From the NCBI GenBank assembly GCA_964547015.1, contig CAZJKT010000017.1, forward strand, positions 1-18,716: a stretch of DNA of 18,716 nucleotides, written 5' to 3'. The notes below the pieces were generated by a model. That model was not told the origin of the DNA and searched no databases. It saw only the letters and a list, made by a program, of their open reading frames with translations. Shown here one piece after another: positions 7,087 through 14,863 of this stretch (the first letter of the stretch is position 1; every line of letters starts with the position of its first letter). The DNA is from JAFGCN01 sp964547015 (GTDB taxonomy: Archaea > Aenigmatarchaeota > Aenigmatarchaeia > QMZS01). A program made the position numbers and the translations under genes.

Positions 7087-8280
7087 TTACCTCCTTTTTT
7101 CAAGGCTGACAACGGTTTCAATGTGCGGGGTGTGGGGAAACATGTCGAAGGCAATTTTATCTTTCAATAAATAGCCCTCAGAGAGCTTTTTTAAGTCCTC
7201 GGCCAGGCTTTTTGGGTTGCAGGATACATAAATGATTTTTTTTGGCATTGCCCGAAGAAGCCTTTTGGTGAGCCTTGGGTGAAGGCCTGCCCTTGGCGGG
7301 TCAAGGATAACCGCGTCAAAATCAAGCTCCTCTACTGCCCGGTCCTCCCCAACAAAAAATTCCGACCGCCTCTCTACTCTATTGAAAACAGCATTTCTGT
7401 TTGCAAGAGCTACAGCTTCCGGGTTTGAGTCAACACCTTTTACATAATAGCCCTTTTTGGCAAGGAAAATCCCGAAAGTCCCAAGCCCGCAATACATATC
7501 CAAAACCTTTTCTGAGCCTTCACCGACAAATTCCGAGACCTTTTTTATGAGGTTTTCGGCCTGATGGGAGTTTGTCTGGAAAAAGCTGTTGGGCCCGATT
7601 AGGTAATTGATGCCGTTTAGAGTCTCGCAGATATGCTCCTGCCCCCAGAAATTCTTTTTTTCTCCAAAAGAGGTGTCCCCGGAAATTGGGCATACCAGAT
7701 GATAGAGGGAATCCGCGCTGAAATATTCATTTGGGCAGTCAAACTCGCCTTCAGTTGTTACAACAGACACCATAAGCTCCCCGGAAAATTTCCCCTCGCG
7801 AAGGACAATATACCTCAAAAACCCCTCATTTTTTCTTAGGTTCCATGGGGAAAGCTTTCTTTGGGAAATCATTTGCCGCGCCCCTACAATTGCCGCCTTA
7901 GCTTTTTCTCCGAATACCGGGCACTCTGCAATATCAATTGACTTCCACCACATGCCTTTTGGGCGATAGCCTATTCCTTCATCAGAAACCGTAAGGTCTA
8001 TTCTGTTTTTGCACCCGTAGATTTTTGGGGAGGGAATGACTTCGATATCCATGCCTAAAATTTCTTTTAGGAGAGATTTTTTGAATTTGATTTGCTTTTG
8101 GCAGGGGATGTCCTGAAAGCTGCAGCAGCCGCAAACCCCAAAATGTGGGCACTTTGGAGGGATTTTTTCGGAATCGGGCAATTCTATCCTAAGCTCTTCC
8201 TTTTTTCTTCTTTTGCCTCTTTTTCGGGATTTTTTTCCTAAATTTCCGTTAATACAGCCGAAATTATTTTGAAGGCCCAT
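7087..8280 (-). CDS. RumA/TrmA-family RNA (uracil-5-)-methyltransferase with Fe-S cluster
   Basis: This SAM-dependent enzyme makes 5-methyluridine in RNA. The 397 residues contain four predicted [4Fe-4S] cysteines (Cys44, 50, 53 in CPHFGVCGCC and Cys120 in IAECPVF), the SAM motif VLDMYCGLGTFGI (259-271), DPPRAG (327-332), the catalytic nucleophile in YVSCNP (Cys354) and the general-base glutamate in HIETV (Glu388). No TRAM domain is present; instead the N-terminus has a lysine/arginine-rich patch (16-28) that may aid RNA binding. In Pyrococcus, close relatives modify tRNA U54 or 23S rRNA; which target applies here cannot be decided, so no symbol is given. A minus-strand TATA-like TTTTTAAATTAA (8296-8307) is centred about 22 bases before the ATG, suggesting a leaderless mRNA. 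Confidence 0.92.
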   Translation of the reverse strand: MGLQNNFGCINGNLGKKSRKRGKRRKKEELRIELPDSEKIPPKCPHFGVCGCCSFQDIPCQKQIKFKKSLLKEILGMDIEVIPSPKIYGCKNRIDLTVSDEGIGYRPKGMWWKSIDIAECPVFGEKAKAAIVGARQMISQRKLSPWNLRKNEGFLRYIVLREGKFSGELMVSVVTTEGEFDCPNEYFSADSLYHLVCPISGDTSFGEKKNFWGQEHICETLNGINYLIGPNSFFQTNSHQAENLIKKVSEFVGEGSEKVLDMYCGLGTFGIFLAKKGYYVKGVDSNPEAVALANRNAVFNRVERRSEFFVGEDRAVEELDFDAVILDPPRAGLHPRLTKRLLRAMPKKIIYVSCNPKSLAEDLKKLSEGYLLKDKIAFDMFPHTPHIETVVSLEKRR

Positions 8281-8394
8281 ACTTTAAAGAGGCCCTTAAT
8301 TTAAAAATCCGGCCGGTATTTGTAGGATGATAGTCTAATGAAAGGCCGCAGAGGATATATTTTATGTTAATTTTATTTAATCCTGAGTACAAGT

Positions 8395-8403
8395 CTTTAA
8401 TTC
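8395..8403 (+). promoter_or_regulatory. TATA box of the PfkB-aldolase operon
   Basis: CTTTAATTC is centred 26 bases before the PfkB ATG (8425), the spacing of a leaderless archaeal promoter. Nothing else was recognised in the 144-base gap 8281-8424 apart from the minus-strand TATA box of the methyltransferase gene. Confidence 0.4.
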
Positions 8404-8424
8404 TAATTTCTAATAGCCTATATT

Positions 8425-9405
8425 ATGCGACTTCCAATATTCCACAAGCCCGAAAAAGGGACATTAGTTGTCGGGAGCAATGTAATTGACCTTATCCTGC
8501 ATTCTGAAACCCACTTTAAGATCATAAACCAAAAGTACCTCGGCTTTCCATTTGACTCAAAGATGAAGCTTGACGGCTTTGAGGTTGATGTCGGTGGCTC
8601 TGCCCACAATGTCGCAATAAATCTCTCTAATTTGGGATCAAAAACAATGGTTTTTGGAGCGGTTGGGACAAGCGTATACAGCAACCTTATCCTAAAAAAT
8701 CTTGCGGATTACGGAGTTGACACCACCCATATCAAGAAAAAGGATATTTTAAGCGGGATTTCCATTGTCTTTATCCATAAGGGCGAAAAGACAATACTGA
8801 CCTATCGGGGGGCAAATGACCTCTTGGGAGAAAAAGACTTCAGCGAAAAAATGCTTAAAAATGTTAAGAGAGTGGTGATTACAAGCATGGTCAGCCCAAA
8901 AAACATCAGGCTTGTGAAAAAAATCGCAAAGGCCGCAGAGGAGAATTTGGTTTATCTTGTTGCAAACCCAAGCATGAGTATGGTGGAAAATTATCCTGAA
9001 GAGCTCAAGTATCTTCTGGAAAGAAGCGACTGCATCATAATGAATGACAAAGAGGCAAAAGCGATAACAAAGACGCTTCTTGCGACTGCCGCAATCAAAG
9101 CGCTCTCGGAATACGGCGCGGAAACCGTGATTGTAACCTGCAACTCAAGGGGGACTCTTTTGTATGAGGAGGGTCAGCTCCAAAAAATTCCCGCCCACAA
9201 GGTAAAGGTTGTAAATACCACAGGGGCGGGCGACAGCTTTACTGCGGGGTTTATCCATGCGAAAAACAAGAACTGGGAAAGCCTTGAGGCGGTTCGGTTT
9301 GCAAATGCCCTGGCGGCGCTTGTCATTCAGACGCCCGGCGCAAGCGTGGATTTGCCTGATGAGAGGGAGATTATCGCCCTTATGAATCGGGCGCCTAAAA
9401 AATGA
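8425..9405 (+). CDS. PfkB-family carbohydrate kinase
   Basis: This ATP-dependent kinase of the ribokinase/PfkB superfamily has 326 residues. The N-terminal family signature is VDVGGSAHNVAINLSNLG (54-71), with the sugar-binding Gly-Gly and Asn. The C-terminal signature VNTTGAGDSFTAGF (263-276) contains the GAGD anion hole and catalytic base Asp270. NPSMS (181-185) and DCIIMNDKEA (202-211) correspond to the usual mid-domain and E-box-like regions. The stop overlaps the aldolase start by 4 bases (ATGA, 9402-9405), so the pair is translationally coupled. The partner suggests that the kinase phosphorylates a ketohexose phosphate such as fructose- or tagatose-phosphate, making a bisphosphate for cleavage. 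ADP-dependent archaeal glycolytic kinases belong to a different family. The exact substrate is inferred. Confidence 0.9.
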   Translation: MRLPIFHKPEKGTLVVGSNVIDLILHSETHFKIINQKYLGFPFDSKMKLDGFEVDVGGSAHNVAINLSNLGSKTMVFGAVGTSVYSNLILKNLADYGVDTTHIKKKDILSGISIVFIHKGEKTILTYRGANDLLGEKDFSEKMLKNVKRVVITSMVSPKNIRLVKKIAKAAEENLVYLVANPSMSMVENYPEELKYLLERSDCIIMNDKEAKAITKTLLATAAIKALSEYGAETVIVTCNSRGTLLYEEGQLQKIPAHKVKVVNTTGAGDSFTAGFIHAKNKNWESLEAVRFANALAALVIQTPGASVDLPDEREIIALMNRAPKK

Positions 9406-10265
9406 GCGATATTGGAAAAAAAAGGGCTTTTTTTGAGAAAGCAAGAAAATCAGGGTATGCAATAGGCGCTTTCAATTTTTCAGAGATTTCACAGCTTAAG
9501 GGAATTGTTGAGGCCTCAAGCCGATTGGGGCTGCCGTTTATGGCTGAGACATCTCAGGCGGAAAGCAGCTACTTAGGGGCGCAAACTGCAGTTGCCCTCA
9601 AAAAAGCGGCTGAGCTTGAGATAAAAAAGCCGATTATTTTAAATCTTGACCATGGCCGGTCATTTGAGATTCTAAAGTCTGCCATTGATGCAGGCTATGA
9701 TATGGTTCATTTTGACGGCTCAAAACTGCCTCTCAGTGAAAACATCAAAATTGCCAAAAAAGTTGTGAACTATGCCCGAAAAAATGGGGTTTTAGTTGAG
9801 GGGGAGGTTGGGTATCTTAGAGGGGCCTCAAAAATCCATACAGAGGATGTTATAATCTGCCAAAAGGACATGACCTGCCCCGAGGAGGCGCGCGAGTTCG
9901 TTGAAAATACAGGGGTTGATTTTTTGGCAATAGCTATCGGAAACCTGCACGGAATTTCAGCCAAAAAGCCAAAGCTTGACATAAAAAGGCTTGCGGAAAT
10001 CAACAAAGCGGTCAGAAAAAGCGCTTTTTTAGTTCTTCACGGCGGCTCGGGAATTCCGCCCGCACAGATAAAAAAAGCGATTGAGAATGGAATTGTGAAA
10101 ATAAATGTAAATACTGAACTGAGGATTGCATGGAGAAACGGGCTTAGAAACAGCCTGATAAAAAACAGGGATGAGGTTGCCCCTCCGGTTATTATGCCCT
10201 CAGTTATTGAGGAAGTGCGAAAGGCGGCTGAAGCAAAGCTCAAGCTCTTTTCAGGGAAAAATTAG
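9402..10265 (+). CDS. Class II (metal-dependent) fructose/tagatose-bisphosphate aldolase
   Basis: The 287-residue protein belongs to the FbaA/GatY/KbaY family. The catalytic Asp and first zinc His are in LNLDHG (Asp83, His84). The phosphate/cation loop region DMVHFDGSKLPLSENI (100-115) matches the class II signature, VEGEVG (132-137) supplies a conserved glutamate, and the other zinc histidines are His183 (GNLHG) and His213 (VLHGGSG). KINVNTELR (233-241) matches the C-terminal phosphate-binding signature. The reaction is cleavage of a ketohexose bisphosphate to DHAP and glyceraldehyde-3-phosphate. Archaea more often use class I (DhnA-type) aldolases or the bifunctional FBP aldolase/phosphatase, so this bacterial-type enzyme may have been acquired by transfer. 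Its start overlaps the kinase stop. Confidence 0.9.
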   Translation: MSDIGKKRAFFEKARKSGYAIGAFNFSEISQLKGIVEASSRLGLPFMAETSQAESSYLGAQTAVALKKAAELEIKKPIILNLDHGRSFEILKSAIDAGYDMVHFDGSKLPLSENIKIAKKVVNYARKNGVLVEGEVGYLRGASKIHTEDVIICQKDMTCPEEAREFVENTGVDFLAIAIGNLHGISAKKPKLDIKRLAEINKAVRKSAFLVLHGGSGIPPAQIKKAIENGIVKINVNTELRIAWRNGLRNSLIKNRDEVAPPVIMPSVIEEVRKAAEAKLKLFSGKN

Positions 10266-10290
10266 AAAAAGTGAAAATAAAATTGTAGGT

Positions 10291-10755
10291 TTATATGCAG
10301 GAACCTCTGTAACCGTTGGGCTTATAGAGATCGGCTTTCCCTCCAAACCTGTTTTTTCCAATCTCGAAACCATAGTAGACTTTGCCTTCGAAAAGTCCGA
10401 TATCGGTGATAATCGGAATTCCGTATTTGGCGTATTTCTCCATCTCCCCCAGTATTTCAGCTACGAGGTGGGGGTTTATTTCTGAGCCATTCTGCGATTT
10501 AAGGCACTTTGCCGCAAAATACCAAGGCAAGACCTTCTGCTGAAATATTTCTTTAAAGCCCTCGGGGCCTGCCGAATCATCATTTCCGAACAGAATTTGG
10601 TAGTCTTTAGGTTCCAGAGGCATATCTGGCTTTATATTCTGGGTATTGCAAAACTGCCGAATGTAGTCATTGGGATCATTAGTTATCTCACTGGACGGGA
10701 CACTCCCGCAAGGGACTCTTGGAGTTTCCTGCGGGTCCTTCTGGATCACATGCAT
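10291..10755 (-). CDS. Unrecognised protein, 154 residues
   Basis: No family was recognised. The N-terminal third (1-50) is rich in Pro, Asp and Gln with two cysteines (16, 36). The middle is helical (FKEIFQQKVLPWYFAAKCL, 67-85; HLVAEILGEMEKYAKYG, 96-112), and the end is Gly/Tyr-rich (VYYGFEIGKNRFGGKADLYK). There is no signal peptide. Unlike most neighbours it has a clear Shine-Dalgarno, GAGAGGAG, about 7 bases before the ATG. The minus-strand TATA-like CTTAAATAA lies at about 10790-10798, directly next to a 17-base element that recurs at 11627-11643. It converges on the aldolase gene with 25 bases between stops. Before the proposed insertion it would have lain just downstream of rnhA. Confidence 0.62.
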   Translation of the reverse strand: MHVIQKDPQETPRVPCGSVPSSEITNDPNDYIRQFCNTQNIKPDMPLEPKDYQILFGNDDSAGPEGFKEIFQQKVLPWYFAAKCLKSQNGSEINPHLVAEILGEMEKYAKYGIPIITDIGLFEGKVYYGFEIGKNRFGGKADLYKPNGYRGSCI

Positions 10756-10790
10756 CAGTTGCTCCTCTCATAACTTAAGCTTAATCTAAA

Positions 10791-10813
10791 TTATTTAAGT
10801 TTTGCGCGAATTT
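10791..10813. repeat. Direct repeat, left copy (boundary of candidate insertion)
   Basis: The 17-base core AAGTTTTGCGCGAATTT (10797-10813) is repeated exactly at 11627-11643. Including flanks, 21 of 23 bases match. On the minus strand this copy forms the upstream and TATA part of the promoter of the 154-residue gene. Confidence 0.7.
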
Positions 10814-11001
10814 ATCGGAATTGACACATATAATCATTTGCAGTTTATGCAGAGATACTATGTTGAGGTTTCCTCGTCGATCTCAGGAACTTTCTTCTTT
10901 CTCACAGCCGATTTCCTGATGAATCTCGTGTTTTAGATACCTAATCCCTTTAGGGAGACCATACGGGAGATGCATTTAATATTTGCGTGCTTAATCACTC
11001 T

Positions 11002-11532
11002 ATGGAAATAATCAGAGATGATATATACGAAACCGAAAAGGAGATTATTGAGATTATAGAACATTTTCTGACCAAATTTCTCTATAAGAATACGCTTCCT
11101 GCAGAGAACTTCTCCAAAAATATTATGGCCTGTCATATGATATGCAGAGAAAATAATTTTTTATCTATTGAAAATATTCTGCCGAAATTTGATTCGCTTC
11201 GATATGAAAGAGTTTTTGCCTTTGAGGGCGACGGAATTGATTTTGGTAAGTTTCATTTGATGGGAATATATAGAGGTCTTTGGTACAATTTAGGGGGAAT
11301 TTATCTGGAGAAAAAAGGAGAAGAGTATCTGAAGCTGGAGTTCAGACCCGGTGATCTTAGCAATGCATATAGGACAAAGGCAGCCTTCTCAAGGATAGCT
11401 TTGGGAGGGCCGATTGAAGAGGATACAATGCTCTATTACATACCCTCCGAAGAGGGTATGATCTTCAATAAAAGCACAGGGCTTTATATCGATCTGAAAT
11501 ATGCGCGTTATGGTTTATGTAGTTCTGATTAG
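11002..11532 (+). CDS. Unrecognised protein, 176 residues, in candidate insertion
   Basis: No family was recognised. The start is MEIIRDDIYETEKEIIEIIEH, an acidic amphipathic helix. After residue 60 the pattern turns to mixed strands (RYERVFAFEGDGIDFGKFHLMGIYRG and GGIYLEKKGEEYLKLEFRPG), suggesting a compact alpha/beta fold. There is no signal peptide. ATG 11002 is chosen over the in-frame GTG at 10987 because the TATA-like ATTTAATATT (10974-10983) is centred about 24 bases before it, giving a leaderless mRNA. The gene looks richer in A+T and in ATA codons than neighbours, which supports foreign origin, though this was judged by eye. It is the only gene between the direct repeats. A perfect 9-bp inverted repeat lies within it at 11439-11460. 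Confidence 0.62.
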   Translation: MEIIRDDIYETEKEIIEIIEHFLTKFLYKNTLPAENFSKNIMACHMICRENNFLSIENILPKFDSLRYERVFAFEGDGIDFGKFHLMGIYRGLWYNLGGIYLEKKGEEYLKLEFRPGDLSNAYRTKAAFSRIALGGPIEEDTMLYYIPSEEGMIFNKSTGLYIDLKYARYGLCSSD

Positions 11533-11562
11533 ACCTTTCTATAATTATTTCCCGTAAATACC

Positions 11563-11578
11563 CCGACCCTTGGGTCGG
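11563..11578. terminator. Perfect 7-bp hairpin after the 176-residue gene
   Basis: CCGACCC-TT-GGGTCGG starts 31 bases after the stop at 11532. The short loop and lack of a long T-run make it an imperfect intrinsic terminator; it could also be a protein site or an end-processing signal. The inverted repeat itself is unambiguous. Confidence 0.4.
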
Positions 11579-11620
11579 TTGGGATAAAAGCGGTTGCAAT
11601 AAGTTATTTAAAATTGCTTC

Positions 11621-11643
11621 TTATACAAGTTTTGCGCGAATTT
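11621..11643. repeat. Direct repeat, right copy (boundary of candidate insertion)
   Basis: This is the second copy of AAGTTTTGCGCGAATTT (11627-11643), ending 5 bases after the rnhA stop when read along the minus strand. It also carries a TATA-like GTATAA next to the core on the minus strand, but no minus-strand gene follows it, as expected for a displaced promoter copy. Confidence 0.65.
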
Positions 11644-11648
11644 TGGCA

Positions 11649-12056
11649 TTATTTTGCATCCAGCGCCGAATTTACCAAAAAATCCGCCCTTTGGATAATA
11701 GGGTCTGTTCGCCTCACATGGAAGTATTTTACTTTTGGAAACTTTTTTTCGAGTGCTTTTAGCTCCTGGTAGAGTGGAATAAGGCCCTCATTTTTTACCC
11801 GATATCGGCCTGTAAGCTGCCTTATAACAAGCTCGCTGTCCGAAAATATATGGGCCTCGCTTGGGCGGAATTTTTCTGCAAGCCCAAGCGCCTTAATTAT
11901 CGCCAGATATTCTGCCCGGTTGTTTGTGCCAATCCCAACTGATTCTTTGTATTCTAAGAGGATTTTTCCACCCCCCTCCATAAAAATAATGCCGATTGCG
12001 GACTTTCCGGGGTTTCCCCTTGAGCCGCCGTCAGTGTAAATTAGGAGCTTATCCAT
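11649..12056 (-). CDS. rnhA: Ribonuclease HI
   Basis: The enzyme cuts the RNA strand of RNA-DNA hybrids (primers, R-loops). The 135 residues include the full DEDD metal-binding set: Asp9 in YTDGGSRGNPG, Glu49 in NNRAEYLA, Asp73 in FSDSELVI and Asp125 in QRADFLVNSAL. Length and motif order match compact archaeal/bacterial type 1 RNases H without an N-terminal hybrid-binding domain; the basic protrusion of the E. coli enzyme is also missing, as in other archaeal forms. It diverges from the HD-domain gene across 89 bases, where a minus-strand TTTTAAC near 12072-12078 may be its TATA box. Its 3' end abuts the right direct repeat of the candidate insertion. Confidence 0.93.
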   Translation of the reverse strand: MDKLLIYTDGGSRGNPGKSAIGIIFMEGGGKILLEYKESVGIGTNNRAEYLAIIKALGLAEKFRPSEAHIFSDSELVIRQLTGRYRVKNEGLIPLYQELKALEKKFPKVKYFHVRRTDPIIQRADFLVNSALDAK

Positions 12057-12145
12057 AATAAGCAGAGATTGTTAAAAGTTACTGGGGCAAAGATAATTGG
12101 CTCCAGCGCCCAAATCGAAATAAGCGATAATCCCTAATCATTTAT

Positions 12146-12730
12146 ATGGAACTCAATAAAGATTTAGAACAAAAACTGAAATCGTCTGCTTTAAAATACC
12201 TGGAAAAGGGCCGTGCGAATTGGGATGTTCCGCATACCTTAGCCTGTGTTTTTTGGATGAAGGAGCTATTGAAGTATGAGAGGGGAAACCCAAAAATTCT
12301 GATTTCTGCAATGTACTTGCATGATATTGGCGGAGCAGGCCTTTTTGGAGAATCCCACAATACACACCGTTCTCAGGAGGAATTGAAGCCCGAACAGATG
12401 AAAATAAGCAAAGAGCTCTCTGAAAAAATATTGAGGGCTCTTAGAGGATTTTCTGAAGGTGAAATTAGTGAGATATTGTACTTGGTAGGGGTTCATGATG
12501 ATTATAGAGAGATAACTTCTTCAGAAAGCGGGCAATTGGTTTTTGAGGCTGATGGTCTTGGGCAAATTGACATAAATAGGGTCAAGCCGACATTTTCTAA
12601 GGAAGACCGCCTGAAGTTTTTGCAGTTTTTTGAAAAAGAGAGGGCTTCAAGATATAAAACCGAATCCGGTAAGAAATTTTTAAATCAACTGCTCCCTGAG
12701 GCCTACAGGTACTGTAAAGAAGAAATGTAG
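12146..12730 (+). CDS. HD-domain phosphohydrolase
   Basis: The 194-residue protein is one HD domain, with the metal-binding signature spaced as in the family: His30 (DVPHTLACV), His59-Asp60 (MYLHDIGG), His117 (VGVHDDYREI) and Asp136 (FEADGLGQID). Members are usually nucleotide or cyclic-dinucleotide phosphohydrolases, and EADGLGQID also resembles the C-terminal HD region of small archaeal HD hydrolases of unknown substrate. The substrate cannot be told from sequence. AAATAAGC around 12114-12123 is about 27 bases before the ATG, fitting a leaderless mRNA. A 49-base gap with its own TATA box separates it from the next gene, so co-transcription is possible but not required. Confidence 0.85.
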   Translation: MELNKDLEQKLKSSALKYLEKGRANWDVPHTLACVFWMKELLKYERGNPKILISAMYLHDIGGAGLFGESHNTHRSQEELKPEQMKISKELSEKILRALRGFSEGEISEILYLVGVHDDYREITSSESGQLVFEADGLGQIDINRVKPTFSKEDRLKFLQFFEKERASRYKTESGKKFLNQLLPEAYRYCKEEM

Positions 12731-12779
12731 TTAGTGGAGAATATTAAGATTAATTTATATCTTTAAAATAGTAAAATAT

Positions 12780-13163
12780 ATGGAATATAGGGCTGTTTTG
12801 GAATTATGGGGCTTAAAGCCAAACCCTAAGAAGGGCTCATCCGGAAAATATACACCAAAAGAGCTTATTGGCAGAGTTTTCCCTGTAGATAGGAAAGGCG
12901 TGGAAGAATTTGCTCCCTATGGCCTTACTGCAAATTTTGAGGGAGGATCACACATAAAGGAATCAAAAAAAGGGCAGCTAAACATGACCATAAATTTAGG
13001 CAACCATTCCGATATTATTAAGATAAGATTCCCTCTGGATGTTGATGAGGCGGGTTATATTGAGCAAAAATCCTTGGAAGAGTTATATAGTATTTACACT
13101 TCCGTTCTTAAGGCTCTGAGGACCATATCTAATTTGAATCAATACAAAAATTATCCTCTGTGA
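12780..13163 (+). CDS. Unrecognised protein, 127 residues
   Basis: No family was recognised. The N-terminal part is basic (GLKPNPKKGSSGKYTPKELIGR, given here as two runs: GLKPNPKKGSSG and KYTPKELIGR). A central strand-rich part, GQLNMTINLGNHSDIIKIRFPL, spans about 65-86 and the C-terminus is helical (LEELYSIYTSVLKALRTI, about 99-116). It is soluble with no signal peptide. TTTATATC at about 12754-12761 is centred 23 bases before the ATG at 12780, supporting this start and a leaderless transcript. It ends 16 bases before the convergent argS stop. The family-free sequence and short length leave some doubt, but promoter placement supports a real gene. Confidence 0.58.
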   Translation: MEYRAVLELWGLKPNPKKGSSGKYTPKELIGRVFPVDRKGVEEFAPYGLTANFEGGSHIKESKKGQLNMTINLGNHSDIIKIRFPLDVDEAGYIEQKSLEELYSIYTSVLKALRTISNLNQYKNYPL

Positions 13164-13179
13164 TATTAGGTATGCTCAA

Positions 13180-14844
13180 TTACATAACCTCCGGAACTTC
13201 AATCCTGAGCAAAGTAAGGCAGTCTGCCAAAATATCCCTTGTCTTTTTCACAAGAGGCCGGCGGTATTCTTCCTTGTCGCTTCCAACAACCTGGCAATGC
13301 TCATAGAATTTGGAAAATAGGGTTGCAAGCTCAAAAGCGTAGTTGCAGATGAGGTTCGGCTTTAGCTGTTCTGCGGCTCTTTTGGCGGCCCCTTCAAACT
13401 CAAGGATCTTTCTCATCAGGTCTTTTTCCTGCTCTTTTGGCCGATAGACATCAGTATTTTCCCCGGAAACCGATTGCCTGCTTTTTTTCAGGATTGCCCC
13501 GCATCGAACAGCCATATATTGGATATATGGCCCGGTATTTCCTTCAAATTCTATGGCTTTTTTAGGGTTAAAGTCAACGCCCTTGTTTCTCTCAACCTTG
13601 AGTATCTCATACTTCAGGGCGCCTATACCAATCATATTCGCGGTTTTTTTGACATCATCAAGGTGCATTTCAGGATGCCTTTTTATCACCTCTTCCCCCG
13701 CCTTTTCCACAACCTCATCCATAAGCTCGTCAAGGAGGATAAACTCGCCTGCCCTTGAGCTCATTTTAGAGCCCTGCAAAGTCACCATCCCATAGGACAT
13801 GTGGGAGCACCCCCTAAAAAAAGGATATCCCAAAAGCTCAAAAATTTTGAACATCTGCTGAAAATAGAGATTCTGGTCGGAGCCCACAACCCATACGCAT
13901 TGGTCAAGCCCGAACTCCTCAAACCGATAAACAGTTAGGGAAAGGTCTGAAGTAATATAGAGCCCTGTTCCGTCAGACCTTAAAAGAACCGTGTTAGGAA
14001 GGCCCGCTTTTTCAAGGTTTGCGACAAGTGTGCCCTCATCAGACTTAAATGCAAGCCCCTTTTTCTCCATTTCAAGGGCAAGGGCTTTTCCGTGCGCCCG
14101 AAAATCGCTTTCATAAAATATTGTGTCAAATTTTACTCCTAACCTAAGATAAGTCTCCTCAAAGCCCCCAACTGCAAGGCCGAGCACCTGCTCTTTTATT
14201 TTGTCAAGAGATTTGTCTCCTTTCTCAAGCCGGTTTAATATATCCTGTATCTCCTTTTCCATATCAGGGCTTTTTTTGAGGTCTTTATGGAGCCGGACAT
14301 AAATATCCGCAAGCTCGTGGTCGGGCTTTTTGTTCCCATTAATCCCATACTTTTTGGCGGCAAATACGGATTTTGCAAACTGCTTTCCAAGGTCGTTGTA
14401 ATAGTTTGCCCTTATTGCCTTATTTCCCTCAAACTTCAGTATTTCTGAAATTGAGTCCCCAAGAAAGGTTGTCCTGGCGTGGCCTATATGCATCGCCTTG
14501 CAGGGATTTGGGTTTGAGAACTCAACAAGGATTTTTTTGCCTTCCTGCCTAGGCATTTTCGGGCCGACAATTCCGGAATATAGGGCTGAATAATTGAAAT
14601 AGAAATTTATGTAGCCGCCGCTTGCTTCCGCCCGCTCAATATATTGGGGGAGTTTCCTTGAGATTTTTGGCGCAAACTCGTGAGCGACATCATTAGGGGT
14701 TTTTTTGAGGGATTTTGCAATGACAAATGCAATGTTGCAGGAGAGGTCTCCGAATTTTCCCGGAAATATGAAATTTTCCCTCTTTGTTTCAGGAATATCC
14801 TCCTTGACAATTTCCAAAAGGGAATCTATAATCTCGCCAATCAT
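13180..14844 (-). CDS. argS: Arginyl-tRNA synthetase
   Basis: This class I synthetase attaches arginine to tRNA-Arg. The 554 residues show the N-terminal Add-1 domain (about 1-95, with GDLSCNIAF), the HIGH signature in NPCKAMHIGHARTTFLGD (113-130, HIGH at 119-122), the KMSKS equivalent GSKMSSRAG (359-367) and the C-terminal DALR anticodon-binding domain (about 435-554, ending LRIEVPEVM as in the family). Length is normal. ATG 14844 is used because the 21 upstream in-frame residues have no family match and the usual start is a few residues before the first helix. A perfect 8-bp inverted repeat (14864-14880) sits just upstream. The ribbon-helix-helix gene lies 84 bases upstream on the same strand. 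Confidence 0.96.
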   Translation of the reverse strand: MIGEIIDSLLEIVKEDIPETKRENFIFPGKFGDLSCNIAFVIAKSLKKTPNDVAHEFAPKISRKLPQYIERAEASGGYINFYFNYSALYSGIVGPKMPRQEGKKILVEFSNPNPCKAMHIGHARTTFLGDSISEILKFEGNKAIRANYYNDLGKQFAKSVFAAKKYGINGNKKPDHELADIYVRLHKDLKKSPDMEKEIQDILNRLEKGDKSLDKIKEQVLGLAVGGFEETYLRLGVKFDTIFYESDFRAHGKALALEMEKKGLAFKSDEGTLVANLEKAGLPNTVLLRSDGTGLYITSDLSLTVYRFEEFGLDQCVWVVGSDQNLYFQQMFKIFELLGYPFFRGCSHMSYGMVTLQGSKMSSRAGEFILLDELMDEVVEKAGEEVIKRHPEMHLDDVKKTANMIGIGALKYEILKVERNKGVDFNPKKAIEFEGNTGPYIQYMAVRCGAILKKSRQSVSGENTDVYRPKEQEKDLMRKILEFEGAAKRAAEQLKPNLICNYAFELATLFSKFYEHCQVVGSDKEEYRRPLVKKTRDILADCLTLLRIEVPEVM

Positions 14845-14863
14845 AATTAGGGCTTTTAAAAAA

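Larger units (their letters stand above)
10814..11620. other. Candidate insertion bounded by direct repeats
   Basis: This segment lies between two copies of a 23-base direct repeat (21 matches) and holds one unrecognised plus-strand gene (11002-11532). Both outer neighbours, rnhA and the 154-residue gene, point the other way, and deleting the segment plus one repeat would restore rnhA, promoter and the 154-residue gene in one direction. No transposase, integrase or clear terminal inverted repeats are visible, so the mechanism is unknown. The 188 bases before its gene (10814-11001) hold only a TATA box and a weak 30-codon minus-strand frame. Confidence 0.4.

Noticed and set aside
10882..10975. 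A 30-codon minus-strand frame upstream of the 176-residue gene
   Set aside because: No TATA box or SD at a proper distance and no recognisable sequence; too short to support alone.
11660..11671. GCGCCGAATTT resembling the surface-gene leader motif
   Set aside because: It lies in the coding end of rnhA, lacks the ATGA half and has no promoter, so it is a chance match.
12057..12145. Possible small RNA in the gap between rnhA and the HD gene
   Set aside because: Only promoter-like A/T stretches are visible; no conserved C/D or other RNA box and no stable stem was found.
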